Assembly: GCF_900250115.1 (NCBI RefSeq)
Contig: NZ_LT984803.1
Location: 2,445,583 to 2,509,582 of the forward strand
Source: Cupriavidus taiwanensis
GTDB lineage: Bacteria; Pseudomonadota; Gammaproteobacteria; Burkholderiales; Burkholderiaceae
Direction: 5' to 3'
DNA: 64,000 nucleotides
In this document: one piece after another, positions 6,931-17,125 of the stretch
How positions within the stretch are numbered: the first letter of the stretch is position 1
Layout of the letters: the number at the start of each line of letters is the position of its first letter
The notes under the pieces: generated by a model
What the model was told of the DNA's origin: nothing
Seen by the model: only the letters and a program-made list of their open reading frames with translations
Database searches by the model: none
Program-made: the position numbers and the translations under genes

Positions 6931-7722
6931 ATGGTATCTCCCAGAATTGTCGCCAAAATCGAAACCGAAGAACGGGCTTTGCACCTTGCTGTTCTCATAG
7001 ACGCCGACAATGCCCAAGCGGCCGTTATTGAAGGGATTCTTGCGGAAATCGCGCGATTCGGCGAAGCGTCCGTGAAACGCATTTATGGTGACTTCACCTC
7101 TCCAAACAGTTCGTCCTGGAAGAAGGTGCTGCACAAGTACGCCATCAAGCCAGTGCAGCAGTTCGCCTATACGACCGGAAAGAACGCGACAGATAGTACG
7201 CTCATCATTGATGCTATGGACTTGCTATATACCCGACGGTTCGATGGGTTCTGTCTTGTGACCAGCGACAGCGATTTTACGGGTCTGGCAACACGCATAC
7301 GCGAAGAGGGGCTAATGGTGTTTGGCTTTGGGGAACAGAAAACTCCGGATGCCTTTCGTAACGCTTGTCACAAGTTCGTTCTCACCGAAGTGCTTCGCCC
7401 CACTCAAGTAGAAGGTGTCACAGCCTCGAGGCAAGAAGCTGTCTCAATCGCGCCTCAGTCGACTACTGCTGTCCCTCCGAATTCCACGTTCCCAAGGGAA
7501 TTCATGCTCTCTGCCCTCGAGCAATCGTCCGACGAGAGTGGCTGGGCACATCTTGGAACGTTCGGTAGCTACCTGACAAAATTGCAGCCAGATTTCGACT
7601 CCCGGCTCTACGGTTTCAGAAAACTCTCGGACTTGGTCAGGGCAAAGGGAGATATTTTCGTCACGGAAGACCGTGCAGTACCTGGTCAGTCCCAAAAACA
7701 ACTCTATCTAAAGCCGAGATAG
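6931..7722 (+). CDS. NYN-domain (PIN-like) protein with C-terminal OST-HTH/LOTUS domain
   Basis: 263 residues from the ATG at 6931 (a GTG lies just before it). Residues about 18-150 form a NYN/LabA-like PIN fold with the acidic positions expected of a metal-dependent RNase: LIDADN near 22-27, TGKNATDSTLIIDAMDLL near 79-96, and LVTSDSDF near 108-115. Residues about 190-262 (MLSALEQSS to LYLKPR) fit an OST-HTH/LOTUS domain, an RNA-binding winged helix commonly paired with NYN. The predicted activity is RNA cleavage or RNA handling. It stands alone on the plus strand, converging on the large minus-strand defence cluster, and may be an accessory effector. Family assignment is firm; the defence role is inference. 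Confidence 0.85.
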   Translation: MVSPRIVAKIETEERALHLAVLIDADNAQAAVIEGILAEIARFGEASVKRIYGDFTSPNSSSWKKVLHKYAIKPVQQFAYTTGKNATDSTLIIDAMDLLYTRRFDGFCLVTSDSDFTGLATRIREEGLMVFGFGEQKTPDAFRNACHKFVLTEVLRPTQVEGVTASRQEAVSIAPQSTTAVPPNSTFPREFMLSALEQSSDESGWAHLGTFGSYLTKLQPDFDSRLYGFRKLSDLVRAKGDIFVTEDRAVPGQSQKQLYLKPR

Positions 7723-7835
7723 CTATCCGCATACCCCGCCGTGCGAACTAGGTCTGCAGGCACTGCCCTGTTTCAGCGGGGTATCCGACAGCCTCGGTAA
7801 CTGCTCACCGAGAAACGGAAGTTCTCGGGAGGTTG

Positions 7836-9149
7836 CTAACGCTCCTCCGGAGCCTTCCACGAGCGAAAGCGCTCAAGTGCATCGACGCTGCCAATGAGTT
7901 CATGAGCTCGTCTTAGCCGTTCAAGCATCTCGTTCTGTTCGTCTGCGCTCAAGTCTTCCAATCTGCGTTTTGCATCAGAGAAGAAATCGGCCAAGCGCCT
8001 CGACTGGGCCCAGCCTTCAATGATTTGAAGGAGCTCCTCCGTACTGTCCTTAAGTGCCTTCGCCGCTCGCTTTTCCGCTTCCTCTCGGCGCCATTGCTCC
8101 TGTTGAGCTTCCCAGCGTTGACGTTCAAGCTCAGCCTGGCGCTCGCCCTCAGCAGCTAACCCAGCGACTTCGGAGGCCGACTGCCGCAGTTCCTTCACAA
8201 TGACTGGAATGAGACCCGTAATGTCCCGGCTCGGCGTTTCCCGCCATTGCTTACTCCATTCTGCGCGCCAGTATGGAGAGTACGCCTGCAAGCAAAGGCG
8301 GCCGCTAGGCAAATCTTGTTTGCTGTTCCATCCATGGTCGGACACGTAGCGCCCTCGCTTCGGATGTACGTACTCGCTGAGCCGCACGTATTCACCGTTG
8401 ACATATCTCGCCTCAACCTGTTCGGACATCTCAAAAATCGTGAGGCCGATGGCAACCGTACCGATGTAGACAACCGTGCAGCGTCCCGGTGACCATCGGT
8501 CACGGTAGCTATGGTCCTTCCGAGGTACTTCCCGCTCATCAAAGTCCCTTCGCGCGAGATGCTCACCATGAGGTGCGATGACAACGCGATAGCCGTCGTC
8601 CTCCAAAGCGAGGAACAGTTCATTTCCGAACGAAAGGGCCTTATCAAGGCCGGTCTTGGTGGCGACTATATCAACAAGCAACCTCTTTCTTGGCTTGAGG
8701 TATCCCACTCCATAAGCCGTCCTGCCTTCTTCGAAAATCGCATTGGCCCCGGCTATTAGGGCGTGCTCCGTGTTAGTCCGCTTGACGCGCGTGGCCCGCC
8801 GTTTGGGGGTGTCTGACGGTGGCTTTGGCAGCGGATGCCTAGATTCCCACTGAGCGTCGCCCCGAGCCCACGCAAGTTCGTCCCCTGGGCGAGCATCGGG
8901 CAGGTTCGGGTTCGGCGACGCCTTTCCAACAGCCAACTTCGCCCAATATCCGCGCGCTGGACGCGGGACATTGAGTAACGTGCATACTCTGGCCAGGTAG
9001 CTGGACGACACTCCGAAACGAGCTGCTACTTTCAGCATCGGTTCAGCCCAGACCAGTTCATAGAGCGATTCGCGACTGACTACACCGGCAGAGGCCTCGA
9101 TAGGCTTACCCTGGGACCTCGTGCCATCACGGCTATCATTCTCGTGCAT
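7836..9149 (-). CDS. HTH and coiled-coil hypothetical protein, last gene of the HEPN-helicase cassette
   Basis: 437 residues. Residues about 24-75 (SRESLYELVWAEPMLKVAARFGVSSSYLARVC) form a helix-turn-helix that continues into PRPARGYWAKL, a signature seen in uncharacterised proteins of bacterial accessory regions. The middle is a mixed alpha/beta domain of unknown type. About residues 330-415 are a highly charged coiled coil (ERQAELERQRWEAQQEQWRR). The gene begins 63 bp after the GHKL ATPase stop, so it is probably in the same transcript. It could be the cassette's regulator or a DNA-binding structural partner. Confidence 0.6.
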   Translation of the reverse strand: MHENDSRDGTRSQGKPIEASAGVVSRESLYELVWAEPMLKVAARFGVSSSYLARVCTLLNVPRPARGYWAKLAVGKASPNPNLPDARPGDELAWARGDAQWESRHPLPKPPSDTPKRRATRVKRTNTEHALIAGANAIFEEGRTAYGVGYLKPRKRLLVDIVATKTGLDKALSFGNELFLALEDDGYRVVIAPHGEHLARRDFDEREVPRKDHSYRDRWSPGRCTVVYIGTVAIGLTIFEMSEQVEARYVNGEYVRLSEYVHPKRGRYVSDHGWNSKQDLPSGRLCLQAYSPYWRAEWSKQWRETPSRDITGLIPVIVKELRQSASEVAGLAAEGERQAELERQRWEAQQEQWRREEAEKRAAKALKDSTEELLQIIEGWAQSRRLADFFSDAKRRLEDLSADEQNEMLERLRRAHELIGSVDALERFRSWKAPEER

Positions 9150-9212
9150 ACATGAAATCCGAATCGAACTTTGCGCTAGCCTGAGCCCTTCTTATACCGA
9201 GAGCGCATCCAC

Positions 9213-12200
9213 CTAGGCCACGTCACTCTCAAATGATTCCAAACATGCACGGGCATCTGCCAAGTGCATCTGCGTGAAGTACACGGTAGTCTCGGTCCCC
9301 CCAAGCGCAAGCTCGACTTCGTTGCCAGCCGCAGTAACGACAACCTCGTGCATGGCATTGCGTTGGGCGTTAGCATGCTGGTATGCGGCGGCATGATTCG
9401 GGCAGAGCGCGAGATACCCCTCGCGAAATCGCTTTGGAGCGCCTGCAACTATCTCGACCGCCTCAAAGTAGTAAGAGCCATTAGGAAGCTTGAACGGCAG
9501 TTCCTTCTTACAAGCTTGGCAAATCATCTGACCACTTGAGTTTGTGTATTGGTCAATCAAATATAATTTCGCCTCTGCCTTCGCCGCCTCAACACCGAGT
9601 TGGACGTAACGCTGCTTGAGCATTGACTCCTTTTCCGGGGTCGATTTCGCCTGTTCCCCTACACGCCCAGCACGAAAATCAGCGTTCCGTACAGGACGCT
9701 CTGGCAGTTCAATAGTTTGCTCTGTTTGGTGCCGGGTACTGGACAACATCCGAAGTTGCTCGTCTTCGGGCAGCTTTGAGAACTCCAAGGCCCGTAGATA
9801 GTCTTCATCAGTCTCAAAACCGAGCTCTGCACGCTTCGCTGCCCTTGCCGCCGAGTCGGCGCTTCGCTTCCTCTCATCTGCGCCGAACTCAACCTGCTTA
9901 AGCCATTGGTAGCCGGCATCAACGGCGAAGCCCTCTGGCAGCCTTGCAGCTGTGGCCTGACGAGGTGATACGAAGGTACCATCCCTCTGCGGGACCCACG
10001 CTAGTCTCCGAAGCCAATCAATGAGTTGCGAGTCAGCATAGTGGGCACCATTACTCTCATTCTTGCGATAGCAAGCCTGCAATACGCGACTGCTCGCGTT
10101 GCACATAGCTGCCCACACCAACCTCGAGCCTTCAATTGTGTTCTTCTTCAACATGCCTTGAGCTCGCTTGGTTAGGGTGTAGTCGCGGTTAATAGGCGAC
10201 GTATACCTCTCACCAGGAGCCTGAATCAAATAATTGAACTTTGCGTTCCCTTGACAGTTCGTTTCAACGTAGAGTTCGCGGAATTCTTGCTCGACACCCG
10301 CCAATTCGGCAAACTTGACCAGCTTGTCGATTGCTATCTGCTGGTTCTTGTACCAGTTACTTAGTGGCCACCTTCTATCCTTATCATCCCGAATGGAGTC
10401 GTAAAAAGTACGAAGCCCGGTCGCGAGGAATGGTGCGTCTATGTAAGCATCCCTCGCCTGGCCCCATTCGAACTCCGATGAATCAATACGGAATAGGTAC
10501 GCCTCAGCCAACATCTCCCGGCACTGAGGATTCTTCTCCGCGAAAGCCATGAGTCGCTTGAGGTCAGCAACATACACCTTGTCAGACGGCGCGTCTCCCT
10601 CAGGCCCATAGCGCGCCTGGAGGAGCAGAGTGAGTTCTTCAAGCTCCCCCGGAACCTTGACCCCAATGTTGGCAAGGAACTTCCTTGCCTCAGACTGCTG
10701 TGCCTTCTTGGCCCCCACCGTGAGCACCTCTTCGTCCACGCGCGGCAGAGGGTCCTTCGCATCGGTTGCGCCGGTCTGAAAGTACGCGTTCTTCGGCAAG
10801 CTATAAGTGCCGTTGACCAGCCGAACAATTTGGGTCTCATCCAGCGAGAAGAAGTCGCCTTCGTCCTCGCAGTACTTGTTCAGAACGGCATACAGCGCCT
10901 GATGCCATTCAGGCGATTTTTCGCTCAACCACTTCATAACCGCCGGGTCCACGCGTACATTCAGCCAGTAGTAAGGGGAAACGCGTGCTCTTGCCTCAAA
11001 GAAGTCTTTGAGGTCCTCGGCATCCCAAGTGAGGATGTCCAGGCTGGCGAGGAACTTGTCCTGGTTCTGGTTCTTCTGAGTTACCCCAATCGCCCATGAC
11101 GGCTTGTCTTGCCGGTCAGTCAGAAAGGCAAGGTCTTCATCGGACAGCAAAGCTTTGATTGCCGCCCGGGACTGCCAGAGGCGGGAGCCCGGTGCATACC
11201 CGCCGGCATATGTGGGCACAAGCGCCTGCGACCTCATCTCCTGCACGATGGCCGTGCGAATCACCGTGTAGCGGTCAGCTAGCGCGTCGTCGTTGTTCGG
11301 GAGGACTGCAAGAAATTCACCTGTAAGCAGCCCCACGTCTCTTATGGCATGCAGGGACCGAGCGCTCAGCTTCGCGAGTTGCTCGATAAGCGGTATGTTT
11401 TCAGGGGAGTTCTTGATGCTTGCTCTGCTGAGTTCCGGGATAAACGGTGCGTGCAGGTGAAACCGAAGGCCCGATGTCTCTTTCTCTGCCGGGAAGAACA
11501 CCGAAACCTTGCCCTCGACGGCCGGGGCGATTCGCAACTGCTCTGCTATCGGCTTGGCAGGGTCGAAGGTACGCTGCTCACCACGGAAGGCCAGCTCAAA
11601 CGCGATAGCGACCTTTTGCCGTTCAACACCGTCAACGGGAGCTGTGAACTGATGGACGTTCTCAACAGAGGCTGCAAAACGCAGCCAGTGAGAGCTTTGC
11701 ACGTCTAGTCCGTCGACTTGCTTGAGCACCTCAATGTGTGACGGCGAATGCTCGTGCCGAAAGACTGCGCCCTCTTGAGTTCCAAGCTTCCAGCGAATGA
11801 ACTGAAGGTTGTTCAGAAACAACAGCGTTGTCTCCGACAGCTGCTCCAAGCCGGACTTGACCTCCGCGTAGGCCTCATTGACGTTCTTTTTGGGATTGTT
11901 GAAGGGCAACTCGAAGCGAGTCCTGTCGCCTAACCCAGGCCGCTGCGGCACAGCCTGGGGCATCACCAGCTTGATAATTTTGAAGCTGTAGTCCCGAGAG
12001 TAGATAATGGGCGTCTCGGTATAGACAAACACCGATTTGAACCCAACACCGAACTTGCCGATGCGGTCGGGGTTGTTCTTTTTGCTGCTGTTATGGATGC
12101 CGGTGATGGCACGGATATCAACTTCATTAAAGTGCCTAGTACCGTTGTGCTCGAAGTAGCAGGCATGAGGCCGGAGTTCAAACATGACCTCCGTAGCGCC

Positions 12201-12353
12201 GGCGTCTTCGGCATTCTGCAGGAGCTCATAGATAAAGTGGGCTTCGTCAGGGTAGAAGTCTTCAAAAATACTGAGGTTGATGTCCCCCTGATTCGCTTCC
12301 ATCCCATCAAGGAAACGCTGGCGTTGCTCAGCAAGGTTCTTTAGGAAGCTCAT
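9213..12353 (-). CDS. Sacsin-like GHKL (Hsp90/histidine-kinase fold) ATPase
   Basis: 1046 residues. The N-terminal 200 residues are a GHKL ATPase of the sacsin/Hsp90 type: ELLQNAEDAGA at 43-53 is the N-box that binds Mg-ATP, and GKFGVGFKSVF at 99-109 is the glycine-rich lid box. The central 700 residues have no recognised domain. The C-terminus holds a probable zinc site (CQACKK near residue 944 and LCPNH near 986), like a degenerate HNH or zinc finger. It overlaps the upstream HEPN-SNF2 helicase by 4 nt (ATGA), so the two are produced together and probably act as one machine. Sacsin-like ATPases occur repeatedly in bacterial defence islands. No peptidase or nuclease core is visible. Confidence 0.8.
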   Translation of the reverse strand: MSFLKNLAEQRQRFLDGMEANQGDINLSIFEDFYPDEAHFIYELLQNAEDAGATEVMFELRPHACYFEHNGTRHFNEVDIRAITGIHNSSKKNNPDRIGKFGVGFKSVFVYTETPIIYSRDYSFKIIKLVMPQAVPQRPGLGDRTRFELPFNNPKKNVNEAYAEVKSGLEQLSETTLLFLNNLQFIRWKLGTQEGAVFRHEHSPSHIEVLKQVDGLDVQSSHWLRFAASVENVHQFTAPVDGVERQKVAIAFELAFRGEQRTFDPAKPIAEQLRIAPAVEGKVSVFFPAEKETSGLRFHLHAPFIPELSRASIKNSPENIPLIEQLAKLSARSLHAIRDVGLLTGEFLAVLPNNDDALADRYTVIRTAIVQEMRSQALVPTYAGGYAPGSRLWQSRAAIKALLSDEDLAFLTDRQDKPSWAIGVTQKNQNQDKFLASLDILTWDAEDLKDFFEARARVSPYYWLNVRVDPAVMKWLSEKSPEWHQALYAVLNKYCEDEGDFFSLDETQIVRLVNGTYSLPKNAYFQTGATDAKDPLPRVDEEVLTVGAKKAQQSEARKFLANIGVKVPGELEELTLLLQARYGPEGDAPSDKVYVADLKRLMAFAEKNPQCREMLAEAYLFRIDSSEFEWGQARDAYIDAPFLATGLRTFYDSIRDDKDRRWPLSNWYKNQQIAIDKLVKFAELAGVEQEFRELYVETNCQGNAKFNYLIQAPGERYTSPINRDYTLTKRAQGMLKKNTIEGSRLVWAAMCNASSRVLQACYRKNESNGAHYADSQLIDWLRRLAWVPQRDGTFVSPRQATAARLPEGFAVDAGYQWLKQVEFGADERKRSADSAARAAKRAELGFETDEDYLRALEFSKLPEDEQLRMLSSTRHQTEQTIELPERPVRNADFRAGRVGEQAKSTPEKESMLKQRYVQLGVEAAKAEAKLYLIDQYTNSSGQMICQACKKELPFKLPNGSYYFEAVEIVAGAPKRFREGYLALCPNHAAAYQHANAQRNAMHEVVVTAAGNEVELALGGTETTVYFTQMHLADARACLESFESDVA

Positions 12354-15300
12354 GCCGGCCTCCTGATTTCCAGAACGCCAAATACAGCGGGCGTGGCTCG
12401 GATATCACCGCTTTCCGCTGCCCGACGCATGGCGGCAAGCCGTATGTCAAGGTCGACCTGTGCGCGCTCAAGCTCCGCTTGCTTCATCACGCGAATCTTG
12501 TCGTTCGTCGCGCGACCAATCTGCTCTTCCAGCAAGGCCTTTCGAGCGGTGAAGCTGGCCGTCAGGCTTTGAATACGCACACCGACGAACTGCCGGTTGT
12601 CCTCCGCATGTTGCGTCGACTTGGCTAGCCACAGCTCATGATGAACGCCGTCGAGGTCGTCCCAGGTTTTCGGCGACGGCGCCGTGATGTCGGCCGCGTC
12701 TGTAGCGTTTTGCAGTAACTCCAGCAGTGCCTCGGCTACGGATGCGTCTCCGGCCACGGGAACGAGCTCCTCGTCGCGCTTCACTCCCTGGCGATACCAG
12801 CGGTAGAGGGCAAACGGGTGCCTGCCGGCAGGCAGACTTTCATGCATAGCCAGCAACCTTACGCTGACCGCCTCGGGCTCCTGAAGGAAGGCCGCAACCT
12901 GACGGAGCAACGGGTGTCCCAGGGAGAGCAACACCGCTGATGGATTGTCCACGGCACACTCCTGTTCAAAGGTGACCTGCAACGTCGGCGTTGTACCCTT
13001 GAGCCACTTCTCCCAACTGCGATGCATCGGGTCAGTTGAGCGTGGCAGCTTACGGAAGTCCTCCAGCAGTGTGGCGCGAGCTTCTTGGCTCAGACGCAAT
13101 GTCTTGAGGGGCTTGTCACCAAGTAGGAAGTCTTGCTCCTTGCCAAGACGTCTGCTCAAGTAGGAAGCCACTGCCTCGCTGAGGGCGTGGGGCTCGAGCC
13201 AGTGATTGCGAGACTTCGCGAGCCGCTCCTCCCAGCTGGCTGCGGGGATGTTGAGTCCAAACAGCTCACCCTGTCGCTCCTCCAGCCGCTGCTCTTCCTC
13301 TACTTGCCGAATTTTGTTGTCCGACAGCTGCTGAAGTCGCTGCGCCCGGTCGTCTTCGCTCAGGTTGAAGTTCTCGGCAATGTTGTGCAACTCCCTCGTG
13401 ATGTCGCCCAAAATTTCCTCGTTCCCGCCAATGGCGTGCTGAAACACCCCGATGCGAGACAGACAGCGTTCATAGATTTCTGCGTCAATAGTCCCAGGCG
13501 TGACCAGGTTGAAGATGGCAACCGCTTCACTCTTTTGCCCATAGCGGTCGATACGCCCGATGCGCTGCTCGATTCGCATCGGGTTCCACGGCAAGTCGAA
13601 GTTGATGAGGCAGTCGCAGAACTGGAAGTCGAGACCTTCGCATCCGACCTCCGAGGACAGGAGGATATCGATTGCGTCCGCTTCTTCCTTGGGCAGGGAA
13701 AAGCGACGACGCAGCGTTGCACGGTCGTCATCGGAGATGCCACCATGGACCAAGCCGAAGCGAATATCAGCAGCCGTCAACTTGCCAACCAGGTAACGGA
13801 GCGTGTGCCGGAAGGTACTGAAGACCAAGACCTTGTTACGCGGCATGTCCAGCTTGCCGGTGACCACCCGCATGAAGGCATCAGCCTTAGGGTCCTTCGG
13901 GTCCAGTCGTTTGGCTCGCTCGACCAGCGATTCAATATCTCCGCGAATCTGGTCTACGAAGTCGAAGGAGCGCTCTTCAATATCTTCGCCGTCATCCTCA
14001 GCTTCAAGGCGGGCCAGTTTTCCCTGGAGGATATCTTCGAGAGCCGGAGCCAAGCCGTAGAGACTGCTCGCCGCTTGGCGGCTGACCGTGGTCATCATGA
14101 ATTTGACGTTCTGGTTACCATGCAGCCGCGCTAACATGCGCGCAATGACCGAGAGCAGGTCGTCGTGGAGGGCCTTCTGGCTTGGGGTGAAGTCGGTGGT
14201 GACCGTCTCTGCCTTCCGAGTCGTGAACTCACCGATGTCGCGACGCCTAGTGCGATTGATGAGCGAGCTGAAGGTATAGAGTTCTTCCAGGGCCTGGATA
14301 GTCTTGATGCGAGCAATGCCATCCTCAGGACCCTCCGCTAGGCCGTCGTAGATATGCTGAAACCCTGGGTTCACTGCGAGCACCTCGCGTCCCCAGGTCG
14401 TGCCGGCAACGCGACGAAGCTGCTCGCGCACTTCCGAGGTCCAACTTGAACCTCCTCGTCTGCAGGCCTGAATGCCGGCGTTGACGAACTGATTCGGCTC
14501 AGCCATCTGGTTGAAGCTGGCCGGGTCAATGATGACATCAGGCCGCAGAACGTTAAGCAACGTGTAGAGGTCTTCGCGGCCCAGCTGCACCGGGGTTGCC
14601 GACAGGAACACTACGGCTTCCGCGTTGTCTGCAAAGTAGCGCACTGCCTGGTGCAAGAAGGTGTCGGCATTGCGGATGTGATGTGCCTCGTCGACGATGA
14701 CTAGGTCGAACTTGGGCGAAGGGTCCAAGTCCAGCAGGCCCGCGTCTCTTGACTTCCCCTTGCCCGACTTGCCAAGGAGCAACTCGTTGTCAAACAGCGA
14801 AGTCGGCAAAATGGCCTTCTCGTACTGGGCGGGCCACTCTCCGCTGAGGTGCGTTTCCTTAATGCAGTGGCGGAGCAGCGACCCGTCTAGCGGAACGAAG
14901 TGTTCGTCGAAGCGCTTCATTTCCAGCTCCCACTTGCGCTCAGCTACCAGAGCCTTCGGGCAAATGATAAGGACGGACTTAATGTCACTGCGGGCCTGCA
15001 ACTCCTTGAGGATGAGCCCGGCCTCGATGGTCTTACCCACACCAACCTCGTCGGCAATGAGCAAACGGGGGCGGTCGGCTCGAATGAGCTTGAAGACCGG
15101 CCGATACTGGTACGGAACGAAGCGAACACGACCTGAGTTCAGGGAATACAAACTCGACGCCGACGGCGAAGACAACTGCACGGCGCTGAGCATTGCCGAC
15201 AGTTCGGTGGCACTCAGGACCTTACGGCTGTCTGCTGGCTCATCCAGGGCTTGGAGCTGGCTCTCGTAGTAGACTTGTCTCGCGCCATTCTCGAAAACCC

Positions 15301-15937
15301 TGTATCGAGTCTCCGCCGTCCCTGTACCGGGCATGATTTCGAGCGCTGGGAATACGGCGCTTGGGTTAGAGCGTAGGCAAAGCAACTGTCCTACCGTGAA
15401 CTTGTGGGCGGGCGCCGATGCTGTTCCGACTGCGGGTGCCCCGGTGGACGAACCGCCTGAAGCTGGACCCCGCGTGGGCGCGGCTGATGACGCCGACGGC
15501 GTTGCCGCCATCTTCGCAAGGGCCGCCTTCTTGAACTCTTCAACCCGAGCCATAAGCTCGTCATCACCACCGACAATTTCGAGGAGTCGCGCTAGTGTGT
15601 CGGCATCGCGAAAGGCGTCATTGGGGCCAAGACCGCTCGCAGGCGCGTGAGCCCATCGGTTACGCACGCTCTGCATTTCTTTAACCCAGGTTCTGGCCTC
15701 CCTCGGGAGCGGCTGAGAGCCGGCCAATTCCGACCAGTTCTGGTCGAGCACTCGCAGTACCGCAGCAAAATCCAGACCGGAAAGCGACCGGATGCGCCTT
15801 TCCTCAACAAGTCGCTGCTGCTGAAATGTCAGACGGTTGACTACATTGTCAACCCACCACTTGGGGCCGAGCAAGGGAAGCTTAGCCTCCAACCACCGTG
15901 ATATCACACCTCCAGATGTCTGCAACAGCTCGTTCAT
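12350..15937 (-). CDS. SNF2-family helicase with N-terminal HEPN (Swt1-type) domain
   Basis: 1195 residues from the ATG at 15937, chosen for the AGGGGGG just upstream; an in-frame start at 15967 is weaker. Residues 1 to about 135 resemble the HEPN domain of Swt1-type proteins and carry the RNase-type R-x4-H motif (RNRWAH, 92-97). After a Ser/Ala/Gly linker come the SNF2/RapA-like motor domains: ADEVGVGKT near 296-304, VDEAHH near 415, and LSATPVQ. Lobe 2 has FDLPWNPMRIEQRIGRIDRYGQ near 792. The predicted role is an ATP-driven nucleic-acid translocase carrying a potential RNase. It is first in the cassette with the GHKL ATPase (4-nt overlap). Confidence 0.85.
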   Translation of the reverse strand: MNELLQTSGGVISRWLEAKLPLLGPKWWVDNVVNRLTFQQQRLVEERRIRSLSGLDFAAVLRVLDQNWSELAGSQPLPREARTWVKEMQSVRNRWAHAPASGLGPNDAFRDADTLARLLEIVGGDDELMARVEEFKKAALAKMAATPSASSAAPTRGPASGGSSTGAPAVGTASAPAHKFTVGQLLCLRSNPSAVFPALEIMPGTGTAETRYRVFENGARQVYYESQLQALDEPADSRKVLSATELSAMLSAVQLSSPSASSLYSLNSGRVRFVPYQYRPVFKLIRADRPRLLIADEVGVGKTIEAGLILKELQARSDIKSVLIICPKALVAERKWELEMKRFDEHFVPLDGSLLRHCIKETHLSGEWPAQYEKAILPTSLFDNELLLGKSGKGKSRDAGLLDLDPSPKFDLVIVDEAHHIRNADTFLHQAVRYFADNAEAVVFLSATPVQLGREDLYTLLNVLRPDVIIDPASFNQMAEPNQFVNAGIQACRRGGSSWTSEVREQLRRVAGTTWGREVLAVNPGFQHIYDGLAEGPEDGIARIKTIQALEELYTFSSLINRTRRRDIGEFTTRKAETVTTDFTPSQKALHDDLLSVIARMLARLHGNQNVKFMMTTVSRQAASSLYGLAPALEDILQGKLARLEAEDDGEDIEERSFDFVDQIRGDIESLVERAKRLDPKDPKADAFMRVVTGKLDMPRNKVLVFSTFRHTLRYLVGKLTAADIRFGLVHGGISDDDRATLRRRFSLPKEEADAIDILLSSEVGCEGLDFQFCDCLINFDLPWNPMRIEQRIGRIDRYGQKSEAVAIFNLVTPGTIDAEIYERCLSRIGVFQHAIGGNEEILGDITRELHNIAENFNLSEDDRAQRLQQLSDNKIRQVEEEQRLEERQGELFGLNIPAASWEERLAKSRNHWLEPHALSEAVASYLSRRLGKEQDFLLGDKPLKTLRLSQEARATLLEDFRKLPRSTDPMHRSWEKWLKGTTPTLQVTFEQECAVDNPSAVLLSLGHPLLRQVAAFLQEPEAVSVRLLAMHESLPAGRHPFALYRWYRQGVKRDEELVPVAGDASVAEALLELLQNATDAADITAPSPKTWDDLDGVHHELWLAKSTQHAEDNRQFVGVRIQSLTASFTARKALLEEQIGRATNDKIRVMKQAELERAQVDLDIRLAAMRRAAESGDIRATPAVFGVLEIRRPA

Positions 15938-16223
15938 CCCGCCCCCCTGAAAGAAGAATGTTGTCACTGCGCCTGCTACCGGGCTATTGTCACTGTGTAT
16001 TTTTTTATGTCACTAAGCAAGAGAATCGTGGTCCGTTTGCTAACTGACTAGCGCCTCGGCCTATGCGTCCAATATCCCCTTCCCTTCTCGACGACGAAGC
16101 ATGGATGCCACCTGGGGGAATGTCTCGATTGGCACGCGATGGGTACAGGCCATACCGTCTTTGTCGACACCCATACATACATACTCGTACGAGCCAAAGA
16201 GAGTCCTGTTTGCCCCCGACCGC

Positions 16224-16928
16224 TCAACCTGCTTCATCGGCAATAGATGATGGGGGGCAGAGTATTGAATCATCGACGTCCCCGAGCCCCTGCCTTACCC
16301 TAGCATGAGTCATCGCAATCTGACTTGGCTCATTCCATAAGCGATTCCGAGTACGAGCATCTCCGTCGAGGTCCGCGTCGGCCTGGCGGAGAACATTCCC
16401 ACCCTCACGAGTGGGGTCGAAGTAGATTCTTGGACACGGAATTCTCTTCGACGCAGTGCATTGCCAGTAGAATTTACGGGTGTTATCTCGCTCCTGTAGG
16501 GGACCTTGCCGAATAGTCATGACGCCTCCGCACGAGCAGGCCTTTGTTGCCATGAGGCCTGTATTCGCGCTGACCTCATCCGAGGTCACCGGTGCGACTA
16601 CGAGGTCCTCGCTAGCGTCGTGCAGTTCCTTTGCCGCCTTTTCTGCGTGCTCATGTTCCAGCGCCGCACGATGCTTTCCTCGCTCGGCATTAATCTCATC
16701 AAGACGTTCTCGGTCTATGTCTCTTAGCCTGCCATCTCGCCGCGCTCGTGCATGAATTTCTACTTCCTCTTCAGCAAGGCTTACAGCCGAACGTCGAACA
16801 TGTTCAGTGGCAACCTTTACAGCTTCAGTTATCGCCCTGCTCACGGCCGACCTGTCAATCTCCTCCAGCACACTTTTGACGACATGTTGGACGACAGGAG
16901 TTACGGCCTTTGACAAACGCTTTCGCAC
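16224..16928 (-). CDS. Hypothetical protein with C-terminal zinc-ribbon motif
   Basis: 234 residues. The N-terminal 120 residues are charged and helical, with a likely coiled coil (AEEEVEIHARARRDGRLRD). Around residues 131-167 a topoisomerase-like zinc ribbon is visible: CSCGGVMTIRQG, then a gap, then FYWQC, then PCPRIYF. The gene is isolated between the two cassettes, with 197 bp before it and 257 bp after it, so it may be independently expressed. It may bind DNA ends or act as a small adaptor; no function is established. Confidence 0.55.
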   Translation of the reverse strand: MRKRLSKAVTPVVQHVVKSVLEEIDRSAVSRAITEAVKVATEHVRRSAVSLAEEEVEIHARARRDGRLRDIDRERLDEINAERGKHRAALEHEHAEKAAKELHDASEDLVVAPVTSDEVSANTGLMATKACSCGGVMTIRQGPLQERDNTRKFYWQCTASKRIPCPRIYFDPTREGGNVLRQADADLDGDARTRNRLWNEPSQIAMTHARVRQGLGDVDDSILCPPSSIADEAG

Positions 16929-17125
16929 CAGAGAATAGCGACTCGAGAACGCCCATTCTGAACCTCCCCTTTATTCTTCACAGAACCTCACAACACCCCC
17001 CGACTGTTCCATCGCGACCATTCTAGATGTATGATTTGACCTTGTATGCTTCATCGAAGATGTTTTCCAACACTAGGTGAGCGCCTCTCATTGCGTCAAC
17101 TACAGCCTTCCCTTTCGCAGCAACG

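Noticed and set aside
13133..14134. 333-codon plus-strand frame inside the HEPN-SNF2 gene
   Set aside because: Antisense to conserved helicase motifs; no ribosome site and no recognisable domain.
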